From the NCBI RefSeq assembly GCF_003999975.1, contig NZ_RJAC01000001.1:248001-312000 (forward strand): DNA of 64,000 nt, read 5' to 3'. This stretch comes from Actinoplanes solisilvae (GTDB lineage: Bacteria > Actinomycetota > Actinomycetes > Mycobacteriales > Micromonosporaceae). Positions 8,787 through 17,249 of the stretch are shown here, piece after piece (the stretch's first letter is position 1; the number at the start of each line of letters is the position of its first letter). The translations under genes and the position numbers were made by a program. The notes beneath the pieces were generated by a model. The model worked only from the letters and a program-made list of their open reading frames with translations. It was not told the DNA's origin and made no database searches.

Positions 8787-9548
8787 CTCGCCGATGCCCT
8801 GGATGCTGATCGAGACGGTGTCGCCGGTGGTGATCTGGCTGACCCCGGCCGGGGTGCCGGTCAGGATGATGTCGCCGGGCAGCAGCGTCATGACGTGCGA
8901 CACGTACGACACCAGGGTCGGCACGTCGAAGACCATGTCTTTCGTGCGGCCGAGCTGCACGGTTTCCAGGGCCTCGGGGTTGCGGCCGACCTCGGCACGG
9001 ATCTCGATGTCGCTGACGTCGAGGCCGGTGACGATCCACGGGCCGATCGGGCAGAACGAGTCGAAGCCCTTGGCGCGCGTCCATTGCGGGTCGCTGCGCT
9101 GCAGGTCGCGGGCGGTGACGTCATTGCCGATGGTGTAGCCGAAGATCGCCTTCTCGGCACCGGCGCGGTCGAGGCGGCGGGCGCCGGTGGCCCCGATCAC
9201 CACGGCGAGTTCGCCCTCCTCCTCGACGCGCTGGGACTGCGGGGGCAGCCGGATCGCGTCGTTCGGGCCGATCACCGAGGTGGACGGCTTGATGAAGATC
9301 AGCGGTTCCTTGGGCACCTCGTTGCCGAATTCGGCGGCGTGGTCGGCGTAGTTGCGGCCGACCCCGATGACCTTGCTGGAGAAGATCGGGGCGAGCAGGC
9401 GTACGTCGGCCAGGGCCCACCGCTGACCGGTGAACCGGACCTCTTCGAACGGCAGCGAGCTGATCTCGGCGACGGTCAGGCCCGACGCGTCACCCTCGAC
9501 GACGCCGAAGGAAACCCCTCCGGCATGAACAAAACGGGCGAATCGCAC
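8757..9548 (-). CDS. Fumarylacetoacetate hydrolase (FAH) family protein
   Basis: A 263-residue enzyme of the FAH superfamily (hydrolases, decarboxylases or isomerases of 2-oxo acids). GRNYADHAAEFG marks the start of the catalytic core. The acidic metal ligands are seen in VEEEGELAVVIG and in the Asp of GNDVTARDLQ, and LLPGDIILTGTPAG is the typical C-terminal motif. Length matches single-domain actinobacterial members often annotated as 2-hydroxyhepta-2,4-diene-1,7-dioate isomerase. No pathway partners are adjacent, so the substrate stays open. Confidence 0.92.
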   Translation of the reverse strand: MRFARFVHAGGVSFGVVEGDASGLTVAEISSLPFEEVRFTGQRWALADVRLLAPIFSSKVIGVGRNYADHAAEFGNEVPKEPLIFIKPSTSVIGPNDAIRLPPQSQRVEEEGELAVVIGATGARRLDRAGAEKAIFGYTIGNDVTARDLQRSDPQWTRAKGFDSFCPIGPWIVTGLDVSDIEIRAEVGRNPEALETVQLGRTKDMVFDVPTLVSYVSHVMTLLPGDIILTGTPAGVSQITTGDTVSISIQGIGELRNPVVSLD

Positions 9549-9591
9549 GGCTTAATCCCCTTTGTACGGCAGGCGGCTCTCACCTGAAAAT

Positions 9592-9843
9592 CTACGCCGG
9601 GCGTTCGCCGACCGCCGTCGCTCCCAATCGGGGGAAAGGATCGAGCGAGAAGATCACTTCGACCGGGACCTCGAAATAGCGGCTGAGCCGCAGGGCGAGG
9701 TGCAGGCTGGGGCTGAACTCGCCGCGCTCCAGGTAGCCCACCGTCTGGTAGTGCACGCCCAGGGCGTCGGCGAGTTGCCGCCGCGTGATGCCGCGCTCCG
9801 CGCGCAGCATCGCGATGCGGTTGAAGGTGACCTCACTGCTCAC
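9592..9843 (-). CDS. Small XRE-family helix-turn-helix regulator
   Basis: An 83-residue protein almost entirely composed of a Cro/C1-type HTH, residues about 9-64 (TRRQLADALGVHYQTVGYLERGEFSPSL, given in two parts: TRRQLADALGVHYQTV and GYLERGEFSPSL). It lacks a separate sensor domain. The start is a GTG whose first base is shared with the TAG stop of the ABC-2 permease (TAGTG), so it is translationally coupled as the third gene of the transporter operon. It probably regulates that operon (inference). Confidence 0.88.
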   Translation of the reverse strand: MSSEVTFNRIAMLRAERGITRRQLADALGVHYQTVGYLERGEFSPSLHLALRLSRYFEVPVEVIFSLDPFPRLGATAVGERPA

Positions 9844-10685
9844 TAGCGGACCATACTGTTCATCGCCCGCTCACGCCGCGCCGCCACCGCCGAGCCGGAT
9901 TCGCGCCGCGCCATGCGGCGGAGCAGCACCGGAGCCAGCGCCAGGCCGGCCACCGCCCAGACCGCGAGCACGCCGAGCGTCTCGAGATGGCGCCAGGAGT
10001 CGCCCAGCTCGACCGCCGCGAACGCGTCGGGCAGGAACGCCGATCGCATGCCGAGCCCGAGCCAGTAGATCGGAAATATCTGTGCGATCCCCTGCAGCCA
10101 GCCCGGCATCGCGGCGATCGGGTAGAAGATGCCGGAGATCGCGACGAGCCCGAACAACGGCAGCATGACCAGGCCGAAGCTGCGCGGGTTGTCGAAGAAC
10201 GAGCCGATCGCCGCGCCGATCGGCACGGTCGCCACCACCGCGAGCGGCAGCAGCCAGATCAGGGTCATGACGCCGCCGAGATCGACCTGCAGCCCGTCGA
10301 CCAGGAACACGCCCGGCACGAGCACGACCAGCACCGAGGCGAGCGTCATGCCACCGACGGCGACCACCTTCCCGATCAGGTAGCCGTTCATGCCGTTCGG
10401 CGTGGCCTTCGCCCGCAGCAGCGTGCCGTCCTCACGGTCGACGATCAGATATTGAGCGATGGTGATCAGGCCCCCGAAGGCCACCAGCATGCCGATCGAG
10501 CTGGGCAGGGTGCTCGCGCCGAGGGAGAAGTTCGTGCCCGGCACCCGGGCGTCGTCCATGAAGAAAAGCGTGATGAGCAGCCCGAATGACGGGAAGAAGT
10601 AGCCCCACAGGTCTTGGCCGTTGGTCAGGGTGTGACGGAACTCGATCAGCCCCCGGGCGATGCCGACCTTCAGCGTCTCGATCAT
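9843..10685 (-). CDS. ABC-2 type transporter permease
   Basis: A 280-residue integral membrane protein with about six hydrophobic segments. It contains a DREDGTLLRAKATP-like cytoplasmic loop and the GIFYPIAAMPGWLQ region near the last helices, typical of ABC-2/DrrB-type exporters. Its ATG overlaps the stop of the upstream ATPase (ATGA at 10682-10685). With that ATPase it should form an exporter; the substrate is unknown (drug, lipid or peptide). Confidence 0.9.
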   Translation of the reverse strand: MIETLKVGIARGLIEFRHTLTNGQDLWGYFFPSFGLLITLFFMDDARVPGTNFSLGASTLPSSIGMLVAFGGLITIAQYLIVDREDGTLLRAKATPNGMNGYLIGKVVAVGGMTLASVLVVLVPGVFLVDGLQVDLGGVMTLIWLLPLAVVATVPIGAAIGSFFDNPRSFGLVMLPLFGLVAISGIFYPIAAMPGWLQGIAQIFPIYWLGLGMRSAFLPDAFAAVELGDSWRHLETLGVLAVWAVAGLALAPVLLRRMARRESGSAVAARRERAMNSMVR

Positions 10686-11617
10686 TTCCGGCCGCCTTCG
10701 AAGTCGTGGACCAGTCGCATGTAGGTGTCTTCCAGGCTGTTGCGCCGCACCTCGAGATCGGTGACCGCGTCGCCGTACTGAACGAGGAGCTCGCGGAGGA
10801 AGGGCGTCGGGTTCTCGGCGGAGTGCACGAACCGCTGCCCCTCCCGTGTCCAGCGGATCTCGCTCTCGCCGGCCACCCGCCGCGACAGTTCGTCGGCCGA
10901 GCCGTCGGCGATGATCGTGCCGTTGGCCAGGATGAGGATGCGGTCGGCGAGTTTCTCGGCCTCGTCGAGGTCGTGGGTGGTGAGCAGGATCGTGGTGTCG
11001 TCCACATCGGTCAGCCGGTGGACCAGGTCATGGAACTCGCGCCGGGCCTCGGGGTCGAACCCGACCGTGGGCTCGTCGAGAAAGAGCAGGTCGGGACGGC
11101 CGACGATGCCGATCGCCACGTCGAGGCGGCGACGCTGGCCGCCCGAGAGGCGGGTCACCCTCGTACGGGCCGCGGCGGTCAGACCGACCACGTCGAGCAG
11201 GTCGTCGACCGGCCAGGGACGATCCCGGCCGGGACCGGCGTAGCGCCGGTAGTAGGCGCCGAGATGACCGAGCAGCTCACGGACCTGCCACTTGCCGTGG
11301 TCGCGCCACGACTGCAGCACCACCCCGACCCGGGCCCGCCAGGCCTCGCCGGCCGACGCCGGGTCGACCCCGAGCACGCTCACCTCGCCCGAGGACCGCA
11401 TGCGGAAACCCTCGAGGATCTCGATCGTGGTCGTCTTGCCCGCGCCGTTGGGGCCCAGCAGGGCCAGCACCTCGCCCCGGCGCGCGGCGAAGCTCACACC
11501 GGTCAGGACATCCTTCGTCCCGTACCGCATCCGCAGGTCGCGGACATCAATGACTCGCTCGTCGGTCGGCACGACCGTGCCGCCTTCGAGCACCCCCGTC
11601 AACGCCATTCCTTCCAT
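10682..11617 (-). CDS. ABC transporter ATP-binding protein (DrrA-like)
   Basis: A 311-residue ABC ATPase with Walker A GPNGAGKTTT, Q-loop region VGVVLQSW, signature LSGGQRRRLD, Walker B LLFLDEPT and the switch His in LLTTHDLDEAEKLADR. A C-terminal extension of the DrrA type follows. The ATG at 11615-11617 (MEGMALTG) is chosen; a second ATG at 11606-11608 and an upstream TTG are alternatives, and spacing from GGAAGGA does not settle it. It is the first gene of the ATPase-permease-XRE operon. Confidence 0.92.
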   Translation of the reverse strand: MEGMALTGVLEGGTVVPTDERVIDVRDLRMRYGTKDVLTGVSFAARRGEVLALLGPNGAGKTTTIEILEGFRMRSSGEVSVLGVDPASAGEAWRARVGVVLQSWRDHGKWQVRELLGHLGAYYRRYAGPGRDRPWPVDDLLDVVGLTAAARTRVTRLSGGQRRRLDVAIGIVGRPDLLFLDEPTVGFDPEARREFHDLVHRLTDVDDTTILLTTHDLDEAEKLADRILILANGTIIADGSADELSRRVAGESEIRWTREGQRFVHSAENPTPFLRELLVQYGDAVTDLEVRRNSLEDTYMRLVHDFEGGRK

Positions 11618-11639
11618 AGGCGACAAGCTATCGGATGAT

Positions 11640-11666
11640 GTAGTAGGTGTACTACATACTTAAGTA
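11640..11666. promoter_or_regulatory. Pair of palindromic operator-like sites upstream of the ABC exporter operon
   Basis: GTAGTA-GGTG-TACTAC (11640-11655) is a perfect inverted repeat. One base later comes the 10-bp palindrome TACTTAAGTA (11657-11666). GGTG follows both GTAGTA and the second palindrome, as if one site were duplicated. They lie 23-50 bp upstream of the ATPase start. The XRE protein encoded by the operon is the natural candidate to bind here; GntR/YtrA operators look similar. Confidence 0.55.
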
Positions 11667-11799
11667 GGTGTTCGTCATCCTTCAGTAGTCGGTGCCGATT
11701 GACCGAATTGGACGCATTTGCCGGTCCGGAACGCGACGCGGACCTCATTCGCACCTCACGGTGATCGTGTTGATCGCCTCGGCTGGATACGCTGAGGCC

Positions 11800-12741
11800 A
11801 TGGGGATCAAGCAGGTGAGGGTGCTCACCACGACGCTGCCCTCGGTCACCTGGATTCCCCTTGCCCGAGCGCACGCCGAACGGGCCGACGAGATGACCGC
11901 GGGGCACCGCGCCCGTCGCGCCACCGGCGAGAAACACGCCATAGAGGATTTCCTCTACGACTACTACAGCACCCGGCCCGCCGTGCTGCGGCGCTGGCAC
12001 CCCGGGGTCGGCGCCGGTCTCGCGCCCGCGCCCGACGGGCTGGCCGAGCAGTCGAGCTGGAAGTTCTACATGACCTACCCCGACGGCGTGGTCGCGCTCG
12101 ACCAGGACGCGTTCCTGCACGCCCGCGGCGAGAGCGTGCGCTACATCCACGGTCTGCTCACGGCCACCGCGTCCCGCCCGGTCTTCTCCGGCTGCTTCGG
12201 CCTGCACGAGTGGGCGATGGTCTACCGCGACCCCGAGCACCGCCACCAGCTGCCGCTGCGCCTCGGCCAGGCCGAGACCGACCGGGTCGTCGAGCAACAC
12301 CCGATCCGCTGCACCCACTTCGACGCGTTCCGCTTCTTCAGCCCCGAGGCGGTCGGGCTCAACCGGCTCCAGCCCACCCGCGCGACCCAGGTCGACCTCG
12401 ACCAGCCCGGCTGCCTGCACGCCGCGATGGACGTGCACAAGTGGGCCACCAAGCTGGGCGCCGCGGTTCCGGGCGCGCTGGCCCTCGACTGCTTCGCGCT
12501 GGCCATCGACATCCGCCTGCTCGACATGCAGGCCAGCCCCTACGACCTCAGCTCCTACGGCCACCCCCCGGTCAAAATCGAAACAGCCGAGGGCAAAGCC
12601 GAGTACGTGGCCCGTCAGCGCGAGTTCGCCCGCCGAGCGGCCGGTCTGCGGGCCCGGCTGATCCGCGTCTGCGAAGAACTGCTCGGCCCCGAACACGCGG
12701 CCCGCAACCGCGAGGCCGTCGCCCCGTTCAACCGCCGCTGA
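11800..12741 (+). CDS. Conserved actinobacterial protein often annotated as 3-methyladenine DNA glycosylase
   Basis: A 313-residue cytoplasmic protein. I recognise the conserved actinobacterial family with HRARRATGEKHAIEDFLYDYY near the N-terminus and later DMQASPYDL and GHPPVKIET blocks. Databases frequently label it 3-methyladenine DNA glycosylase, but I see no helix-hairpin-helix or other glycosylase signature, so the activity is unproven. The start is the ATG at 11800; a GTG at 11815 is possible. Its 3' end overlaps the convergent P-loop gene by 14 bp. Confidence 0.75.
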   Translation: MGIKQVRVLTTTLPSVTWIPLARAHAERADEMTAGHRARRATGEKHAIEDFLYDYYSTRPAVLRRWHPGVGAGLAPAPDGLAEQSSWKFYMTYPDGVVALDQDAFLHARGESVRYIHGLLTATASRPVFSGCFGLHEWAMVYRDPEHRHQLPLRLGQAETDRVVEQHPIRCTHFDAFRFFSPEAVGLNRLQPTRATQVDLDQPGCLHAAMDVHKWATKLGAAVPGALALDCFALAIDIRLLDMQASPYDLSSYGHPPVKIETAEGKAEYVARQREFARRAAGLRARLIRVCEELLGPEHAARNREAVAPFNRR

Positions 12742-13252
12742 CGACCCGCGTCACCTTCGCGGCGGCCGGGCGCAGGAACTCCTCCAGTGTGCGCCGGCCG
12801 TTCGCACCGTCATGCTCGCGCAGCGCCTCGGGTGTGCCGAGCGGGCGCACCCGGAAGGAACGGGCGGCGCGGGCCATCCGCAACGCCGAACGCACGTCCC
12901 AGTCGCCGCTGCGGTCGGCGACCGCCCGGCGCAGCACCCGCCAGACGGTGACAGCTGCGGGCACGTCCAGCCAGACGATCCGATCGGCGGCGTCGCGCAG
13001 CGGGGTTGTCCAACCGGCGTAAAGGCCGTCGGCCACCCAGCCGTCGGTTTCGGCCAGCCACTCGGCCCGCTCCCGTCGCCGATGGTCGGCAACCCGTTCC
13101 CACTGCCAGAACGGAGCATCCGGGGCGTCGGGCGGCGGCTCGTAGGCGATCCGGTCGAGCTCCTGGTGGAGCACACCGAGGTCGGCGGCGAGCTTCCGGG
13201 CGTACGTCGTCTTGCCGCTGCCCGGACCCCCGACGACAAGAACGCGGCGCAT
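12728..13252 (-). CDS. P-loop NTPase, adenylate-kinase-like (topology-modulation type)
   Basis: A 174-residue protein with Walker A GGPGSGKTT at residues 8-16, then LHQELDRI, DGLYAGW and IVWLDVP. These features match the AAA_17/AAA_18 small nucleoside-kinase-like proteins often called DNA topology modulation protein FlaR-like or adenylate kinase. The actual substrate is unknown. It starts one base after the stop of the upstream alpha/beta hydrolase, so they form an operon. Confidence 0.82.
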   Translation of the reverse strand: MRRVLVVGGPGSGKTTYARKLAADLGVLHQELDRIAYEPPPDAPDAPFWQWERVADHRRRERAEWLAETDGWVADGLYAGWTTPLRDAADRIVWLDVPAAVTVWRVLRRAVADRSGDWDVRSALRMARAARSFRVRPLGTPEALREHDGANGRRTLEEFLRPAAAKVTRVVSGG

Positions 13253-13253
13253 G

Positions 13254-14009
13254 TCAGCGACTCTGCGCCGCGAGGAAGCCGAGCACAAGACGCGCGGTCT
13301 CGGCCGGCGCGTCGAGGTGCACGTCATGCCCGGCGCCGGGGACGACCACGCTGTGCTCGGCGTTCATCCGGGCAACCTCGGCGGACGGGACCGAGCCGTG
13401 CTCACCGAGGATCAGCAGCGTGGGGACGGTCAGGCCGCGCCACACGTCCCAGCGGGCTCGGGCGGCGACCCCGGTGATCGCGGCCTTCAACACGTCGGGG
13501 TCGAAACGGGGCCAGAGGCCGTCGTCACGCTCTTCCAGATCGGCGATCCAGGCGTCGGCGATTGGGCGGTCACCGAGGAAGGAACGAGCGGCCTCGACGT
13601 CGGCGAAGGGAACCGCCCAGGAGGCGAAAAAGGCGCGCAACCGCTCGGGATAGTCGTCGGTCGAGCCGCCCACTCCTCCTTCGATCATCACGAGACCCCG
13701 TACGCCGGTTTCGGCCGCGGTCAGCATCGCGGTGTGCGCGCCCATCGATTGACCCACGAGCCAGGCGGGCTCGTCGAGGAGCTCGAGCACATCGGCCACA
13801 TAGGCCTCACGCGACACGTCGGCGGGCCGGCGGGTGTTGTGGCCCTGGCCGCGCTGATCAGGCACAACGACCCGATAACCGCCTTCGACGAGCGCGGATG
13901 CCAGCGGCGCCATCTCGGCGGCGCTGCCGGCCAGCCCGTGCAGAATCACCACCAGCGGTCCGGTGCCGCCGGCCAGCAGAGCGGGGTTGATGCGGACGAG
14001 TGCACCCAT
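13254..14009 (-). CDS. alpha/beta hydrolase
   Basis: A 251-residue alpha/beta-hydrolase. The oxyanion motif is ILHGLAGS, the catalytic Ser is in GQSMGAHT, the acid is probably in ILGEHGSVPS, and the His is in GAGHDVHLDAP. There is no signal peptide. It is the first gene of a pair with the P-loop NTPase, spaced by 1 bp. The substrate is unknown; the sequence is distinct from the hydrolase at 4822. Confidence 0.88.
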   Translation of the reverse strand: MGALVRINPALLAGGTGPLVVILHGLAGSAAEMAPLASALVEGGYRVVVPDQRGQGHNTRRPADVSREAYVADVLELLDEPAWLVGQSMGAHTAMLTAAETGVRGLVMIEGGVGGSTDDYPERLRAFFASWAVPFADVEAARSFLGDRPIADAWIADLEERDDGLWPRFDPDVLKAAITGVAARARWDVWRGLTVPTLLILGEHGSVPSAEVARMNAEHSVVVPGAGHDVHLDAPAETARLVLGFLAAQSR

Positions 14010-14072
14010 CCGCGCATGGTCACATCGGGAGTCCTGACCGTCGAGCCCTTTCCCATCGCGGCGTCCGAAGCA

Positions 14073-14457
14073 TCAGGCGACGAAGAACCCGTCCTCCAGA
14101 TAGGCCACGCTGCCCTCGGCCCGAGCCCCGACCGCCGCGGTGATCCGGCGGGCCAGCAACTCCGGCAGTCGGTCGGCGGCCTCCTGTGCGGTGCACCAGG
14201 CCCAACCGCGAAGCTCATCCGCCGGCACCCGAATCTGCGCCGCCTGCTCCGAAGTGAGAACCCCGCCGTCGAACACCATCATCAAACCCTCGGTCCGACC
14301 CCGGCCGCGGCGGCACCCAGTCGGTCACGAGCAGCCGACCGGGCTGCACCGCTATCCCTAGCTCCTCCTTGAGCTCACGAACAACCGTGGCGTACGGCGA
14401 CTCGTCGGCCTCCACCGAACCGCCCGGGACTTCCCAGTAGTCCTTGTAGGTCGGCTC
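14073..14457 (-). pseudogene. Frameshifted, 5'-truncated NUDIX hydrolase
   Basis: Aligned by eye with the intact NUDIX gene at 16177-16683. The NUDIX box is present, running GGSVEADESPYATVV then RELKEELGI. Reading continues to DWVPPRPG and then shifts frame; the C-terminal half (MMMVFDGGVLTSEQ to the end) is in another frame. One extra base in CCCC at 14299-14302 explains the shift. The N-terminus seen in the intact copy (LFFDDTDRILLVEP) is absent: homology stops near 14457. It is therefore a broken duplicate; a one-base sequencing error would repair the frameshift but not the missing N-terminus. Confidence 0.8.
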
Positions 14458-14548
14458 GTTGTGGCCGGGGTTTGAGGTTGACCACTGACCTCGACCGCTG
14501 CTGCCAAACCTGTGGCAGTTCGACGCGCGGGAGTGCCAAGATCCGGGG

Positions 14549-14962
14549 ATGTCGACAGATCCTCCCTGGTCCATTGGTAGCTGGGTCGATGTGGTTGAGC
14601 GGCCGGAGATTGTCGATGAAGTGCTTGATCGGGACGACCAATACGCGGGGATCGCTCTGCTCGCACTGGTGCTGAACCATGAGGATCCGGACGTCGTCCT
14701 GCCGAGGGTCAAGCGTGCGATGGTGTCGCGGAACCCGCAGACTCGTGCGAACGCCCTGCAGTCGTTGGGTCACCACGCCCGCTTGCACGGGTTTGTCGAT
14801 GCCGAGGCGATCGGTCGGTTGCGTCAGACCCTGCGCGATAGGACGGTGCTGGGTGGGTTCGAAATACGGGGATACGCAGCAACGGCTGCCAGCGATGTCG
14901 GAATGTTCGTAAAGCGGGGCGCGCTGCCCCGATGGTTTCGGCGGCGGTTCAGTGGACCATGA
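14549..14962 (+). CDS. Small HEAT-repeat-like hypothetical protein
   Basis: A 137-residue protein, MSTDPPWSIGSWVDVVERP at the start. Its body reads as short paired helices (YAGIALLALVLNHEDPDVV, NPQTRANALQSLGHHARL) typical of HEAT or ARM repeats. CCGGGG precedes the ATG closely. No enzymatic residues are recognised. It sits in the decayed accessory patch between a broken NUDIX copy and an interrupted C45 gene. HEAT-type orphans are often protein-binding or immunity-like, but I assign no function. Confidence 0.6.
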   Translation: MSTDPPWSIGSWVDVVERPEIVDEVLDRDDQYAGIALLALVLNHEDPDVVLPRVKRAMVSRNPQTRANALQSLGHHARLHGFVDAEAIGRLRQTLRDRTVLGGFEIRGYAATAASDVGMFVKRGALPRWFRRRFSGP

Positions 14963-15111
14963 CGGCGAGTGCGAGGATGACTTGGACGGCGCGCTGGCAT
15001 GCTGCGATCGTGAGTCTCAACCGATCTGAATGCGAGGGCCTGTCGACGGCGGGTGAAATCACGTTCTTGCAAGATCTTCATGCAGGGGTGAGCAGGAGTC
15101 CGGAAAGCCTC

Positions 15112-16056
15112 TCAGGTGGCCCGGCCCAAGGTCACGGTGCGGGTTCCGGGTGCGAAGTCACCGAAGGACTGTTGCCAGGACTCACCGGGCCAGTAGTACG
15201 TCACACGGCCCTCGACGGGCCGGTAGTGGGCGGTGTAGAGCGTTCTCGACCCCTGCTCGTCGACGGATCGATACAGCGGCGGCTTGAGCATTGCCGCCAC
15301 GTCCGCGCCCGCTGCGCGGATGGCTCGCAGCCGCTCGTGCGTCCGCAAGGCCCGCTCCTGCTCGTCAGTCACCGGAAGGTGCTGGTGATTGGCGGCGCAG
15401 GCGTCCGGTGCCACCATCGGCGACATATCCGGCCCCACGAACACCGTCATCGCTTTCTTGGGATCGACAAGGGTGAGGTTCTGGGGGACGGCGACCGGCA
15501 GGGACCGCAGCCTGTCGACCGCCTCATCGACGGTGTCGCACGTCTCCAGCAGGTAGCGCACGAGAATGAGAATGGCGAAGCCGCGTCCGTAGGCGGAACG
15601 CCCACCCCAGGTGAGCGAGACCGCGAGACCGGCGTCGTTCATCCCGTCCAGCAAGCCCCACAACATGTCCTGCATCCCGATCACGGGGCGCAGGAAGCAG
15701 GAGGAGACGATGGTCCCTTCGCACTGATCGGGCCGTAGGTCATAGTTGCGCAGCAGAGTGCCGTTCTGGCCGATCTGGGTGCAGGCCGGGGAGAACGGCC
15801 GCAGTGCCGCGTGGGTGAGGAAGACTTCCGCCTCGGGCCGGTCGAGTTGACCGGCCAGGCGGTCCAGAACCGGGACCAGTTCTGGCATGTGCGCACGGAA
15901 CAGCGCCCGAACACGATCCACGCCCTCCGGAGTCCGGCCCTCCTCGGTCAGCAGGCCCTGCATCTACTGCCACAGGCCCCGGGCGTGGGCGGCCCACCGA
16001 CCGTCGCCGCCGTCGCCGACCTCGATCGCCCGGAAGGTCTTGTGCTGTTGCCGCAC
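15112..16056 (-). pseudogene. C45-type Ntn-hydrolase (acyl-CoA:6-APA acyltransferase-like) with in-frame amber codon
   Basis: The downstream ORF (15112-15963, 283 aa) carries the C45/AAT family core: the putative nucleophile Cys in PACTQIGQNGTLLRNYDL, then GMNDAGLAVS and CAANHQH. Translating upstream in the same frame gives plausible family sequence from a GTG at 16054-16056 (MRQQHKTFRAIEVGDG to HARGLWQ). It then meets TAG at 15964-15966, followed directly by ATG. So either the gene is a nonsense pseudogene, or ribosomes terminate and reinitiate at the adjacent ATG, giving a product lacking about 30 N-terminal residues. GGGGAG lies 8 nt before the GTG. A sequencing error at one base is the third explanation. 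Confidence 0.75.
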
Positions 16057-16176
16057 GCCTGCCACTCCCCTGTAAGAATCGGACGAGGTGAGGAAGACCT
16101 AGCTAAGTGCGCTGTCCTCATCCACGAATACGGCGCATTCCATCTCACCCCACGATCGCAAGGCGCGATCAAGAGT

Positions 16177-16683
16177 TCAGGACACCGCGTAGCCATTTTC
16201 GAGATAGGCGGTCGGTCCCTCGGCTCGCGCCCGGCAACTGGCGGCGGCTCGGCGTGCGAGCAACGGTGAGAGTCGTTGTTCCTGCTCGTGTGATGTTGAC
16301 CAGGCCCAGCTGCGCAGTTCTTCGGGTGGCAGCTGAATGGCCGCGACCTGCTCGGGTGACAGCTGGCCACCGTCGAACACGATCATGAGGCCTTCGGTGC
16401 GGCCGGGGCGGGGTGGCACCCAGTCGATGGCGAGTAGCCGACCGGGCTCGACGGTCAGCCCGAGTTCTTCCTGGATCTCGCGGACGGCGGCGGCGCGGGG
16501 CGACTCGTCGGCTTCGGCGCTGCCGCCGGGCAGTTCCCAATAGGTTTTGGTGTAGGCGGGTTCGACGAGCAGGATCCGGTCGGTGTCGTCGAAGAACAGG
16601 ACGGCTGCGGCCATGCGCTTGGCGGGCAGGCTGGCTGTGTAGTCGGCGACGGCCTGGTCTGTGTCGGCGGGGTCTGCGGTCAT
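16177..16683 (-). CDS. NUDIX hydrolase
   Basis: A 168-residue NUDIX protein. The box is complete: GGSAEADE, seven residues, then REIQEELGL, matching Gx5Ex7REUxEExGU. Upstream LFFDDTDRILLVEP forms the first strands. It should hydrolyse a nucleoside diphosphate linked to X; the substrate is unknown. The ATG at 16681-16683 (MTADPADTDQ) is chosen because upstream sequence in frame is integrase/HTH remnant. It is the intact paralogue of the broken copy at 14073-14457; the two bracket the C45 pseudogene and the HEAT-like gene. Confidence 0.9.
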   Translation of the reverse strand: MTADPADTDQAVADYTASLPAKRMAAAVLFFDDTDRILLVEPAYTKTYWELPGGSAEADESPRAAAVREIQEELGLTVEPGRLLAIDWVPPRPGRTEGLMIVFDGGQLSPEQVAAIQLPPEELRSWAWSTSHEQEQRLSPLLARRAAASCRARAEGPTAYLENGYAVS

Positions 16684-16689
16684 GGTTGT

Positions 16690-17222
16690 CCTCCGGGTCG
16701 TTCGTGGTGAGCGGTTCGTCGCGTCGCGGTAGTGATGTGGGTGACCTTGGTGGCCGCTTCCAGTTCGGCGCGTAGTTCGTGGTCGACGGTTCGCCGTCCT
16801 GGTTCGCCCTATGGTGCCGCCGCGTGCTGATGTCCCGGGCGGTGTCGGGAAAGTGCCGGCGCAGGGTGGTGTTGCTGAGGCCAAGGCGGAAGGCGAGCGT
16901 CAGGACGCTGGGGCGTCTGGCGGAAGCGGCGGCCTCGGCGATGACGACGTCCGACTGGACGACCGACGATCGAGTTCGGCGATCTCGGTGATCCAGGCGT
17001 CGATGTTGTCGGCGGCAGGACAGAGGTCGGCAGTCCGAGGGCGTAGGGATGGCTTTGCCGCTGGTGTTCCGGTGCTGTCGACACAGGGCGGTGGCATGTT
17101 TGTGGACGCAGGTGACATAGCGGCCGGGGTAGATGGCAGGGTCGTCGCGGCGCATGAAACGCGGGAGGCGGCGGGCGATGAACCATGCCAACGTGTGGCG
17201 GAACTGAAAGAGGGCTTCGGAG
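16690..17222 (-). pseudogene. Remnant of a tyrosine integrase 3' end plus HTH fragment
   Basis: In one frame, EALFQFRHTLAWFIARR (from about 17220) reads like the C-terminal region of actinobacterial tyrosine integrases. It continues through a Cys-rich tail (CVHKHATALC, DCRPLSC) and then shifts frame into PAADNIDAWITEIAELDRR. Further down, RPSVLTLAFRLGLSNTTLRRHF looks like a helix-turn-helix from a partner gene; I quote it as RPSVLTLAFRLGL and SNTTLRRHF. No intact ORF links these pieces and the catalytic N-terminal part is missing. Identification is by memory of the family, so confidence is moderate. Confidence 0.5.
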
Positions 17223-17249
17223 CGGGGTTTTGCGTGCCTGACGAGACGG

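Noticed and set aside
14963..15111. Insertion-sequence end upstream of the C45 gene
   Set aside because: CTTGCAAGATCTTCATGCAGG looked IS-like when read in pieces, but I could find no matching inverted copy or transposase frame nearby.
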